NCBI GenBank assembly: GCA_025352525.1
Contig: JANXTG010000181.1
Span: 1-33,103 of the forward strand
DNA: 33,103 nucleotides
Direction of reading: 5' to 3'
Source of the DNA: Ferruginibacter sp.
GTDB taxonomy: Bacteria > Bacteroidota > Bacteroidia > Chitinophagales > Chitinophagaceae
Shown here: positions 1-6,253 of the stretch, one piece after another
How positions within the stretch are numbered: the stretch's first letter is position 1
Layout: every line of letters starts with the position of its first letter
Program-made: the position numbers and the translations under genes
The notes under the pieces: model-generated
What the model was told of the DNA's origin: nothing
Database searches by the model: none
The model's input: only the letters and a program-made list of their open reading frames with translations

Positions 1-699
1 CTTCAGGGGAGTGATTGGATAAGCGAAGAAAAAACAGTAACAATTAAATTGGGTGATGTTCTCATCTCCTACCCAACAGGGGGAGGCTGGGAGGGGGTCG
101 AAGCAGGAACGGGTTATTTTAAAAAGCGCATTGAAGGTGAAAAAGTAAAACCCGAAATGGGAAATATTTCTGTAGAAATAAAAACTTTAAATAATCAACC
201 AATCAACCTATCAACCAGCTGGGGCGCTGCATACTGGCAGTACTTTCAAGACCTTGATAAAATTATTTCTGCAGAAACACCGCTTAAATTGGTGAAGAAA
301 TTATTCATTGAAAAAAATACTGACAAAGGATTGGTGCTGCAGCCAATAAAAGATGGCGATGAAATTAAAGTAGGCGATAAAATAAAAGTTCGCATCGAAC
401 TTCGTGCAGACAGAGACATGGAATATGTACACATGAAAGACATGCGTGCCGCATGCATGGAACCTACAAATGTTATCAGCCAATACAAATACCAGGGCGG
501 GCTTGGCTATTACGAAAGCACCAAAGATGCAAGCACAAATTTCTTTTTTGGATGGTTACCAAAAGGCACATACGTTTTTGAATACCCAATGTTTGTAACG
601 CACAGTGGTAATTTCAGCAATGGCATCACAACCATTCAATGCATGTATGCGCCTGAGTTTACAAGCCATAGCGAAGGAGTAAGGGTGAGTGTGGAGTAG
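1..699 (+). CDS. Alpha-2-macroglobulin family protein, C-terminal part (5' end outside window)
   Basis: The reading frame is open from base 1 to the TAG at 697-699, so this is the last ~232 residues of a much larger gene; the TTG at 49 is not the real start. The visible part matches the end of Bacteroidota alpha-2-macroglobulin-like proteins: an AGTGYFKK stretch, then PEMGNISV, then the terminal receptor-binding-like (MG10) domain with YVHMKDMRAACMEP, GLGYYESTKDAS, LPKGTYVFEYP and YAPEFTSHSEGVRV. These large secreted or periplasmic proteins are thought to trap foreign proteases. The thioester region, if present, lies outside the window. Residues around SYPTGGGWEGV (bases ~65-99) look like an insertion encoded by a GC-rich intergenic-type repeat (see findings). 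Family assignment is strong; the exact role is inferred. Confidence 0.88.
   Translation, partial: LQGSDWISEEKTVTIKLGDVLISYPTGGGWEGVEAGTGYFKKRIEGEKVKPEMGNISVEIKTLNNQPINLSTSWGAAYWQYFQDLDKIISAETPLKLVKKLFIEKNTDKGLVLQPIKDGDEIKVGDKIKVRIELRADRDMEYVHMKDMRAACMEPTNVISQYKYQGGLGYYESTKDASTNFFFGWLPKGTYVFEYPMFVTHSGNFSNGITTIQCMYAPEFTSHSEGVRVSVE
68..99 (+). repeat. GC-rich palindromic repeat embedded in coding sequence
   Basis: The segment reads CCTACCCAACAGGGGGAGG followed by CTGGGAGGGGGTC. Its CCC-AACAGGGGGAGG-CTGGGAGGGGG layout matches the short C/G-rich imperfect palindromes commonly scattered between genes in Bacteroidota. Here it is in frame inside the macroglobulin gene. A related palindrome lies just after the stop codon at 702-738. 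Confidence 0.5.
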
Positions 700-701
700 A
701 A

Positions 702-738
702 GCCTCACCCTCGTTCCCTCTCCGGGGGGAGAGGGAGG
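702..738. repeat. GC-rich palindromic intergenic repeat
   Basis: GCCTCACCCTCG is followed by CCCTCTCCGGGGGGAGAGGG, an inverted repeat (CCCTCTCC / GGAGAGGG). It is of the same general class as the repeat inside the upstream gene. It may fold in RNA but has no T-tract, so it is called a repeat rather than a terminator. Confidence 0.55.
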
Positions 739-773
739 ATTAGAAGATTGATGGGGAGATTAATTTGATTTTT

Positions 774-808
774 AACCGTTGCATATTTTTATTCAGCGGT
801 TTTTTTTA
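774..808 (+). terminator. Rho-independent terminator after the macroglobulin gene
   Basis: AACCGTTG (774-781) pairs with CAGCGGTT (794-801) through eight pairs, one of them G-U, around a 12-nt loop, and is followed by a run of T. It sits ~75 bp after the macroglobulin stop codon. Confidence 0.6.
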
Positions 809-818
809 TGAAGATATT

Positions 819-905
819 TGGGCGTGTCCCAAGGGCCGGGCTTTCCCCTCCAATCTTTTTGCTCAAAGGCAGCAAAAAGGATTTCCGCTTTTATCCCTGC
901 TAGCT
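819..905. repeat. Dispersed non-coding repeat (GGGCGTGTCCC type)
   Basis: GGGCGTGTCCCAAGGGCCGGG, then CAATCTTTTTGCTC / GCAAAAAGGATTTCCGC, then TATCCCTGCTAGC is the pattern of a dispersed element known from many Bacteroidota genomes. It contains an inverted pair (CTTTTTGC / GCAAAAAG). Two short overlapping open frames here are by-products of the repeat. Recognition is from memory of such elements; a self-search of the genome would confirm the copy number. Confidence 0.55.
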
Positions 906-1029
906 TCAGCGGAAAACCTTTGTTCAGCTTTTTTCAAAATAGAATTATTGAAGCGAAAAATAATCCTGTCACTTTTTTCCATTTTTTATTTTGGTTGATA
1001 GTATTTCTGTAGATTGTCTAAAAATATCT

Positions 1030-1452
1030 ATGAAAAGAATATCAGTAGTTTTCCTGAGCCTTTTATTAGCTATAAATACCAATGCCCAATCTAAAGACGC
1101 CATACAGATACGTGCGGTTATGAATGAGCAAGTGGCTGCGTGGAATGCTGGTGATATGGACCGCTATATGAACACGTATTGGCGCAATGATTCGTTGATG
1201 TTTATCGGAAAAGAAATCGAAGTGGGGTGGGATTATGTTTTAAAAAATTATAAGCGGGCTTATCCTGATACGGCTTCTATGGGCAAGCTGGACTTCGAAA
1301 TTATCAACGTCAAAAAATTATCAACCATATATTATTCGGTAGTGGGGAAGTGGCATCTTAAAAGGTCAGCAGGAGACCAGAGAGGAGCGTTTACCTTACT
1401 ATTTATGAAGGTTAAAAACAAGTGGATTATTATACAGGATCACAGCAGTTAA
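1030..1452 (+). CDS. Secreted SnoaL/DUF4440-like (NTF2 fold) protein
   Basis: A 140-residue protein. The ATG at 1030 is chosen over an upstream in-frame start at 991 because it gives a clean signal peptide (MKRISVVFLSLLLAINTNAQ, cleaved after AQ). The mature part has the DUF4440/SnoaL-like pattern: a first helix with AVMNEQVAAWNAGDMDRYMNTYW, then NDSLMFIGKEIEVGWDYVLKNYKRAY, and a C-terminal strand with WIIIQDHSS. The fold is a small cone-shaped alpha+beta barrel used for ligand binding or small catalysis; the substrate cannot be told. It stands alone between repeats, with no clear operon partner. Confidence 0.8.
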   Translation: MKRISVVFLSLLLAINTNAQSKDAIQIRAVMNEQVAAWNAGDMDRYMNTYWRNDSLMFIGKEIEVGWDYVLKNYKRAYPDTASMGKLDFEIINVKKLSTIYYSVVGKWHLKRSAGDQRGAFTLLFMKVKNKWIIIQDHSS

Positions 1453-1462
1453 TAGATAGACT

Positions 1463-1522
1463 TATTTTAATTTCCTTCGGCTCGTTGCGTGTCTCACGCA
1501 ACGTTCGCTAAGATAAATTTCG
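1463..1522. repeat. Palindromic intergenic repeat
   Basis: A perfect 9-bp stem, CGTTGCGTG (1483-1491) and CACGCAACG (1495-1503), has a 3-nt loop and is flanked by TTTCCTTCGGCT and TTCGCTAAGATAAATT. There is no T-tract after the stem. It looks like a member of a dispersed palindromic repeat family just after the DUF4440 gene. Confidence 0.5.
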
Positions 1523-1599
1523 GCATCTAAAATTTTTAATAAAATATAATGCCTGCTGCTTTTTTAAAAATTAAATGCAAAGATTAGGTGTTACAATCA

Positions 1600-1632
1600 C
1601 ATTCAAAATAATCCTATCATTTTGATAGGATT
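1600..1632. repeat. Left copy of a palindromic repeat flanking the fdhA block
   Basis: CATTCAAAATAATCCTATCA, then TTT, then TGATAGGATT: a perfect 10-bp stem (AATCCTATCA / TGATAGGATT). The first 16 bases recur exactly at 4628-4643, and a form of the right half recurs at 4688-4701. Confidence 0.55.
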
Positions 1633-1701
1633 TCCTTACAGTTATGATAGAATAGATATGAACATAAGACAACAGAAAATACTAAGCATCATACAAAAGC
1701 A

Positions 1702-1732
1702 GCTGCCTCTAATTTTGAGGCAGCCGTTTTTA
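1702..1732. terminator. Hairpin terminator, possibly bidirectional
   Basis: GCTGCCTC (1702-1709) pairs perfectly with GAGGCAGC (1717-1724) across a 7-nt loop, followed on the plus strand by CGTTTTTAT. On the minus strand the same hairpin lies ~30 bp past the fdhA stop and is followed by TGCTTTTG, so it may also end the fdhA transcript. Confidence 0.6.
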
Positions 1733-1757
1733 TGGTATGTAGGTTTAACTATTTAAA

Positions 1758-2948
1758 TTAATTGATAATCATTCCGTGTGGATCGATAACGAATTTTTTA
1801 GCTACACCTTTATCAAAATCTTTGTATCCATTAGGCGCATCTTTTAGGCTAATCACCTGTACATTAACTGCTTTAGCAATTTGCACTTTATCGTACAAAA
1901 TGGCATTCATTAATTGACGGTGATATTTCATAGCAGGACATTGACCCGTATAAAATGTATGGGATTTTGCCCAACCTAAACCAAATCTTATAGATAAATT
2001 TCCTTTCTGTGCGGCTTTATCTTTTGCACCAGGATCGCCTGTAACATATAAGCCAGGTATACCTATGGCACCACCTGCACGGGTAATATCCATTGCAGCG
2101 TTCAATACATTTGCCGCCTGTTCTGTATGAGCTTCGGCACCATGGCCTTTTGCTTCAAAACCCACACAGTCAACAAAGCTATCTACTTCAGGTATACCTA
2201 CAATATCAGCTATTTGATCTGCCAAAGGTGTTTCTAAAGTAAGGTCTACTGTTTCACAACCAAAACTTTTTGCTTGTGCAATTCGCTCCTTATTCATATC
2301 TCCTACAATTACAATTGCCGCACCTAATAGTTGACAAGATACTGCACATGCCAAGCCTACGGGACCGGCACCAGCAATATATACAATTGAACCGGGACCA
2401 ACACCTGCTGTAACGGCTCCATGAAAGCCGGTTGGAAAAATATCAGACAGTAAAGTGAGGTCTTTAATTTTTTCCATCGCCCTATCTTTGTCCGGAAATT
2501 TAAGTAAATTAAAGTCAGCATAAGGCACCATTACATACTCTGCTTGACCGCCAATCCAGCCGCCCATATCCACATAACCGTAAGCTGCACCGGCACGACC
2601 AGGATTAACGTTGGTACAAATACCCGTTTGTCCGGCTTTGCAATTTCTACATCTGCCGCAGGCAATATTAAATGGTACAGAAACTAAATCGCCTATTTTT
2701 ATAAATTCAACATCACTGCCGGTTTCAATTACAACACCCGTAATTTCATGGCCTAAAACTAAACCAGCCGGAGCAGTTGTACGGCCCCGAACCATGTGTT
2801 GATCGCTTCCGCAGATGTTGGTAGCAACAATTTTTAAAATTACTCCATGATTACATTTTCGATCGCCAATAGATAATGTGGGGTATGCTATTTCCTGTAT
2901 TTCAACCTCACCAGGTGAGATGTATGCTACGCCATGATTTTGACACAT
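1758..2948 (-). CDS. fdhA: Glutathione-independent formaldehyde dehydrogenase (zinc alcohol dehydrogenase family)
   Basis: A 396-residue protein closely resembling Pseudomonas putida formaldehyde dehydrogenase (~398 aa), which oxidises formaldehyde to formate using a tightly held NAD and no glutathione. Catalytic zinc ligands are visible at Cys46 (NICGSDQHM), His67 (GHE) and Asp169 (LLSDIFPTG). The structural zinc site is Cys97, Cys100, Cys103 and Cys111. The NAD-binding Rossmann motif GAGPVG is at 193-198, with Asp217 ending the second strand (IVIVGD). The C-terminal KFVIDPHG is also typical. It starts at an ATG 36 bp after a GlcG/HbpS-like gene on the same strand, so the two are probably co-transcribed. 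Related enzymes act as formaldehyde dismutases or on other aldehydes, so the exact activity is inferred. Confidence 0.92.
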   Translation of the reverse strand: MCQNHGVAYISPGEVEIQEIAYPTLSIGDRKCNHGVILKIVATNICGSDQHMVRGRTTAPAGLVLGHEITGVVIETGSDVEFIKIGDLVSVPFNIACGRCRNCKAGQTGICTNVNPGRAGAAYGYVDMGGWIGGQAEYVMVPYADFNLLKFPDKDRAMEKIKDLTLLSDIFPTGFHGAVTAGVGPGSIVYIAGAGPVGLACAVSCQLLGAAIVIVGDMNKERIAQAKSFGCETVDLTLETPLADQIADIVGIPEVDSFVDCVGFEAKGHGAEAHTEQAANVLNAAMDITRAGGAIGIPGLYVTGDPGAKDKAAQKGNLSIRFGLGWAKSHTFYTGQCPAMKYHRQLMNAILYDKVQIAKAVNVQVISLKDAPNGYKDFDKGVAKKFVIDPHGMIIN

Positions 2949-2984
2949 AATAAGATTTTTTTAAGGGTGAATGATTAACAAAAA

Positions 2985-3389
2985 TTATAAGGCAGCAGCA
3001 GCTACTCCTGCAGTTGCTACTTCATGATCCTGTTCTACCGGACCCCCAGATACACCAATTGCACCAATTGTGTTGCCTGCATTATCTTTTAGCAAACAAC
3101 CACCGGGGAAAGTGATTAATCCGCCATTGCTATGTTCAATCTGGTATAATGAGCCGCCGGGTTGAGATAGTGTACCAATGATACCCGTATTCATATCAAA
3201 GAAGCGGGCAGTCTTCGCTTTTTTTAAAGATATGTCTGCAGATCCTAACCAGGCATTATCCATTCTAACAAAGGCTTTTATATTGGCGCCTTCATCTACA
3301 ATGGTAATGTTCATAGGAACGCCAATTTCTGTGGCCTTGGCTTTTGCTGCATTTAAAACTTTTTCTGCTTGCTCTAAAGTAATGTTCAT
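2985..3389 (-). CDS. GlcG/HbpS family (DUF336) haem-binding-like protein
   Basis: A 134-residue protein with the whole GlcG/HbpS fold signature: [48 protein letters not shown], then [11 protein letters not shown], then [23 protein letters not shown] near the C-terminus, ending in a helix with [12 protein letters not shown]. Family members bind haem or corrinoids or sit beside dehydrogenase and glycolate genes with unclear roles. No signal peptide is seen, so a cytoplasmic location is likely. It precedes fdhA by 36 bp on the same strand, suggesting a shared function around aldehyde oxidation, but the biochemical role is not known from sequence. Confidence 0.85.
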   Translation of the reverse strand: MNITLEQAEKVLNAAKAKATEIGVPMNITIVDEGANIKAFVRMDNAWLGSADISLKKAKTARFFDMNTGIIGTLSQPGGSLYQIEHSNGGLITFPGGCLLKDNAGNTIGAIGVSGGPVEQDHEVATAGVAAAAL

Positions 3390-3585
3390 AATGTATTTTA
3401 TTTGATGAGGAATTGTATTTAAAAATTTACGTTATTAATCCTATTAAATAGATTAATAGATCTTGTTTACAGATACAGATACTTAATAACAGAAGAAGTA
3501 TACATCTTATGTTAATAAAAATAGTTTGGCTTATTAAATAATTAGTTTGAATGTGGAAACAAATTATTTTTTTATTTAAGAATAA

Positions 3586-3735
3586 GAGAAATGTGTGAAT
3601 TATTCTGAAACTGTTATTTTCCTTAATTTATATAGAGAAAGTACAAAATTAAATTTCAATTTAAATGGATTTGGTGCAAATGTACCTCTTTCTGATATCG
3701 ATAATTATAATTGGTTCTTTAAAGACAAAAACTAA
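3586..3735 (+). pseudogene. Possible coding remnant (C-terminal fragment)
   Basis: An open frame preceded by a stop and lacking an ATG; a GTG is at 3595. It ends in a protein-like sequence, LNGFGANVPLSDIDNYNWFF then KDKN, before TAA. The amino-acid composition looks more like real protein than random AT-rich DNA, but no family is recognised and chance cannot be excluded. Confidence 0.2.
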
Positions 3736-4416
3736 TAAACCTTTTTACAAAAATAATAGCATTATTCAATTTATTAAATCCACCTAAGTCATGTGTAAAA
3801 GTTTTATGCTTTTTTAAAAATCCATTCCATTTGTATTAAATCGCCTCACCTCACTACATATCTTATGCAATATTTTTACTAATAAAATATGTTTAGTTTA
3901 CAAAAAGCTTTATTCAATTTAAAAAAAGAATGCATTGAAAATAATACACTTTGTCTTGCATAAATAATTGTAATAAGTAATCAAAAAATATAAAAAAAAG
4001 CTTTTACATATAATACAAAATATACTATTCTTTTATATTTTCTTGTTCAAATTTTCCAATAATTATGCCATTTTATTTATTTTAAATAAGTTTTTAAAGC
4101 CTTATGAAACATATTCGCAGGGCTATTAATTTGCCTATTTGCCTATAAAAAATAGTATTGATTTTTGTAAACTGTAATAATATTTGTGGAAAATCTTTTA
4201 ACGCCAAATTTTTTAATTATATCAATGTCATTTATTGATATTGGGGTTTTAAAAGCTTTGTTATTAAGGAACGCTTTTGTTTTTTTTGTAATGATAACTA
4301 ACAGCTAAGAATTGTATGTTTTTATCTTTATACTTGCTATTTACTTTTTTAAAATCATTATATCCGTTCTGCAGGGAGCGCAGGTAGTAAATCAAAATTT
4401 ATAACGACAAGATTTT

Positions 4417-4442
4417 ACTTTGTGTGAAAAATAACACAAAGT
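4417..4442. repeat. Perfect 9-bp inverted repeat
   Basis: ACTTTGTGT (4417-4425), an 8-nt spacer GAAAAATA, then ACACAAAGT (4434-4442). There is no T-tract, so it is not a simple terminator. It could be a protein-binding operator or an RNA hairpin; it overlaps the start of the weak reading frame 4424-4549. Confidence 0.4.
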
Positions 4443-4549
4443 CTTCTCTGCTTAATAAGTTTAAATTAAGGGATGTCGTTGCCGTTGATACAAAAAGAGT
4501 TTTATATGCATTGTTTGCCAAAATGGATGCTACAGTTTTACTAAAATAA
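4424..4549 (+). pseudogene. Possible small gene or coding remnant
   Basis: A 41-codon frame from a GTG to TAA. Its second half, KLRDVVAVDTKRVLYALFAK then MDATVLLK, has a protein-like composition. There is no ATG, no recognised domain and no clear ribosome binding site. It may be a remnant or chance. Confidence 0.2.
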
Positions 4550-4627
4550 ATTCCCCACTTAAAATTTGATAAGAAATGCACTGTACGCTGTTTTTCAAAA
4601 TTGAAAAAAGAAGTCAGGATAAAAAAT

Positions 4628-4701
4628 CATTCAAAATAATCCTTTCATATTATTCAACAATCCAATTGTTTTAAAAGGATTTTGTATATCATTTGATAGG
4701 A
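4628..4701. repeat. Right copy of the palindromic repeat, interrupted
   Basis: CATTCAAAATAATCCT (4628-4643) is identical to 1600-1615, and ATCATTTGATAGGA (4688-4701) matches 1617-1631 with one T fewer. About 45 nt in between are unique and contain their own hairpin (AACAAT / ATTGTT). Both copies are in the same orientation and bracket the fdhA block. Confidence 0.5.
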
Positions 4702-4751
4702 CTTAATTAAGCGTTAATTCCGCTCTTGTTGTAAGATCCGTTGTAATTACA

Positions 4752-5216
4752 TCACAGCTTCTTCTCAAAAAAAACGGCATTCTCCTCTGGGTTAAAATAG
4801 TAGGGCGCTATTTCGTAAAAGCCGTGTTTTTTATAAAGGTTTATTGCCGGAGTCATGTTGGCAAGTGTATCTAATCTTATTAAATTGTAGCCCAATAGTT
4901 TCGCTGCAGCCAATGCTTTTTCCAACAGCATTGTTCCACCGCCGGTTTTGCGGGTTGTGGGTTTTATGTACATTCTCTTCAGTTCTCCAATGCCCTCTTC
5001 TTTTTTGCGAATGGCTACACAGCCTACAAATGCTGCTTCTTCCTGCAATAAAAAAATAGAACCATTTGGTTCGCTATACATTTCTTTTAGCTGCAACAAT
5101 TCTTCCTCAAAGTTTTGAAAACTCAGATCAATATTCAGCCAATCTGCATATTCTTTAAACAATTTAGATGCAGTAGCGTATTCAGTTTCCGTATGTACAG
5201 TTATAATTTTAAACAT
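4752..5216 (-). CDS. GNAT family N-acetyltransferase
   Basis: A 154-residue single-domain GNAT protein. The core is GCVAIRKKEEGIGELKRMYIKP, then the acetyl-CoA pyrophosphate-binding loop (RKTGGGTMLLEKAL, in the place of the usual Q/RxxGxG/A), then LIRLDTLANMTPAINLYKKHGFYEI, the usual motif B ending. It transfers an acetyl group from acetyl-CoA to an unknown amine. The ATG at 5216 is chosen over an earlier in-frame start at 5246 because the protein then begins MFKIITVHTETEY as family members do. This ATG overlaps the last codons and stop of the EamA gene by 8 bp, which implies translational coupling. Confidence 0.85.
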   Translation of the reverse strand: MFKIITVHTETEYATASKLFKEYADWLNIDLSFQNFEEELLQLKEMYSEPNGSIFLLQEEAAFVGCVAIRKKEEGIGELKRMYIKPTTRKTGGGTMLLEKALAAAKLLGYNLIRLDTLANMTPAINLYKKHGFYEIAPYYFNPEENAVFFEKKL

Positions 5217-6102
5217 TCTTTGTCTGTTTGTTTGCCAGAAAAACACCAGTAAATATCAGCAACCCGGCAAGTATTTTATAAGTAGATAATGCCTCCCCTA
5301 AAAAACCAATGGCCAGTGCTGCCGCAAATAATGGTTGGGTATAAATGTAGTTGCCTGATATAGCGGCACCTAAGTTTTTAATTCCATAAATATTAAAAAG
5401 ATAAGCACAGAAAGTCCCGGGTATAGCTATCATACCCAAAGTAAAATATTCTTTGCTACTGTAATTTACCCAGTTTATTTGAGAGAATTCATTCCAGCAA
5501 AAAGGCAGGATGATAAAAAACCCAATGGTAAATACGTTTCGCAAAACTGTAATTGGATTATACTCCAGCATCAGCGGCTTTACCAGCACAAAATAAAAAG
5601 TGTACGAAACAGCATTTAAAATAATGAGCAGGTCACCAATCAATACATCGCCGGGGTTACCGGAGCGGTCTTTTGCCAGAATTAAAACCAAAGCTCCGCC
5701 GATACCTAATGCAAGCCCAATCAATTTATTATTGTTAAGTCTTTCTTTTAATATCCAGGCAGCAATAAAAGTAATAAGTATAGGGGTTATCAACAACAGT
5801 AACGAAGCATGGATAGAATATGTTAGTGATAAACCTTTAATAAATGCAAGCTGATTTATTGCTATACCTGCAACAGCACACATCAAAAATTTAGTCCAAT
5901 CCTTTCTTTGTATTCGTTTTTTTTCGGTATTAAAAATATAAAGTACCCATAAGAGAATTGATGTTACAGCTACCCTTATTAGATTTAATCCAAACGGTTT
6001 TAAATACCCACCGTTTAATAAATACTTAACTGTTGTAAAATTTAATGCAAAAAATATATTGGTAGCCAACAGGGCTAAGTGAGCTTTTGTTTTTGTGGTC
6101 AA
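5209..6102 (-). CDS. EamA/DMT family transporter
   Basis: A 297-residue, very hydrophobic protein with two EamA repeats: ALLATNIFFALNFTTVKYLL begins the first and GDLLIILNAVSYTFYFVLVKP the second, with GAALVLILAK-like and AISGNYIYTQPLFAAALAIGFLGE helices. About ten membrane helices are expected. It likely exports a small metabolite; the substrate is unknown. The frame stays open back into the region opposite lysS, but no ATG is available. The TTG at 6102 is chosen because it gives a normal family N-terminus and lies ~16 nt after a promoter-like element on this strand (6125-6132). Its end overlaps the GNAT start. Confidence 0.85.
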   Translation of the reverse strand: MTTKTKAHLALLATNIFFALNFTTVKYLLNGGYLKPFGLNLIRVAVTSILLWVLYIFNTEKKRIQRKDWTKFLMCAVAGIAINQLAFIKGLSLTYSIHASLLLLITPILITFIAAWILKERLNNNKLIGLALGIGGALVLILAKDRSGNPGDVLIGDLLIILNAVSYTFYFVLVKPLMLEYNPITVLRNVFTIGFFIILPFCWNEFSQINWVNYSSKEYFTLGMIAIPGTFCAYLFNIYGIKNLGAAISGNYIYTQPLFAAALAIGFLGEALSTYKILAGLLIFTGVFLANKQTKNV

Positions 6103-6124
6103 TACTAAAGGTTTAAAAGACAAA

Positions 6125-6132
6125 CAAAAATA
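6125..6132 (-). promoter_or_regulatory. Promoter -7 element for the EamA-GNAT operon
   Basis: On the minus strand this reads TATTTTTG, a full match to the Bacteroidota -7 consensus TAnnTTTG, ending 22 nt before the TTG start at 6102. No good -33 TTTG was found, so this is a candidate only. Confidence 0.4.
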
Positions 6133-6225
6133 AATAGAACCTGCCACAATGCAGAAAGGAATAATAAAGTAATTGATTTCCCAATCAAATAAAATGTGCT
6201 TCCACAAATTATATTGATTTGCATT

Positions 6226-6233
6226 TACCTTTG
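6226..6233 (+). promoter_or_regulatory. Promoter -7 element for lysS
   Basis: TACCTTTG fits TAnnTTTG exactly and is followed by CAGCCG. The lysS ATG lies 20 nt downstream. A convincing -33 element at the usual spacing is not seen. Confidence 0.5.
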
Positions 6234-6253
6234 CAGCCGAATTAAAAAATATT

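Larger units (their letters stand above)
3390..4751. other. Long AT-rich region without a convincing intact gene
   Basis: About 1.36 kb, clearly more AT-rich than the flanking genes, with no reading frame that looks like a whole protein. Three things stand out: a frame at 3586-3735 that reads like a protein C-terminus; a frame at 4424-4549 of similar quality, starting at a perfect inverted repeat (4417-4442); and the right copy of the repeat found before fdhA (4628-4701). A 24-codon frame at 3889-3963 (MFSLQKALFNLKKECIENN..) is too short to call. No RNA gene or transposase remnant is recognised. A degraded or recently gained segment is one reading; long regulatory DNA is another. Confidence 0.6.

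Noticed and set aside
765..1012. Two overlapping open frames of 64-77 codons upstream of the DUF4440 gene
   Set aside because: They run through the terminator and the GGGCGTGTCCC-type dispersed repeat; the translations have no protein-like features.
1659..1757. A 32-codon frame beginning ATGAACATAAGACAACAG
   Set aside because: It overlaps the terminator hairpin at 1702-1732 and lacks any domain or ribosome binding site, so it is taken as chance.
4399..4581. Minus-strand 60-codon frame
   Set aside because: It lies opposite the weak plus-strand frame 4424-4549 in AT-rich DNA and has no recognisable features.
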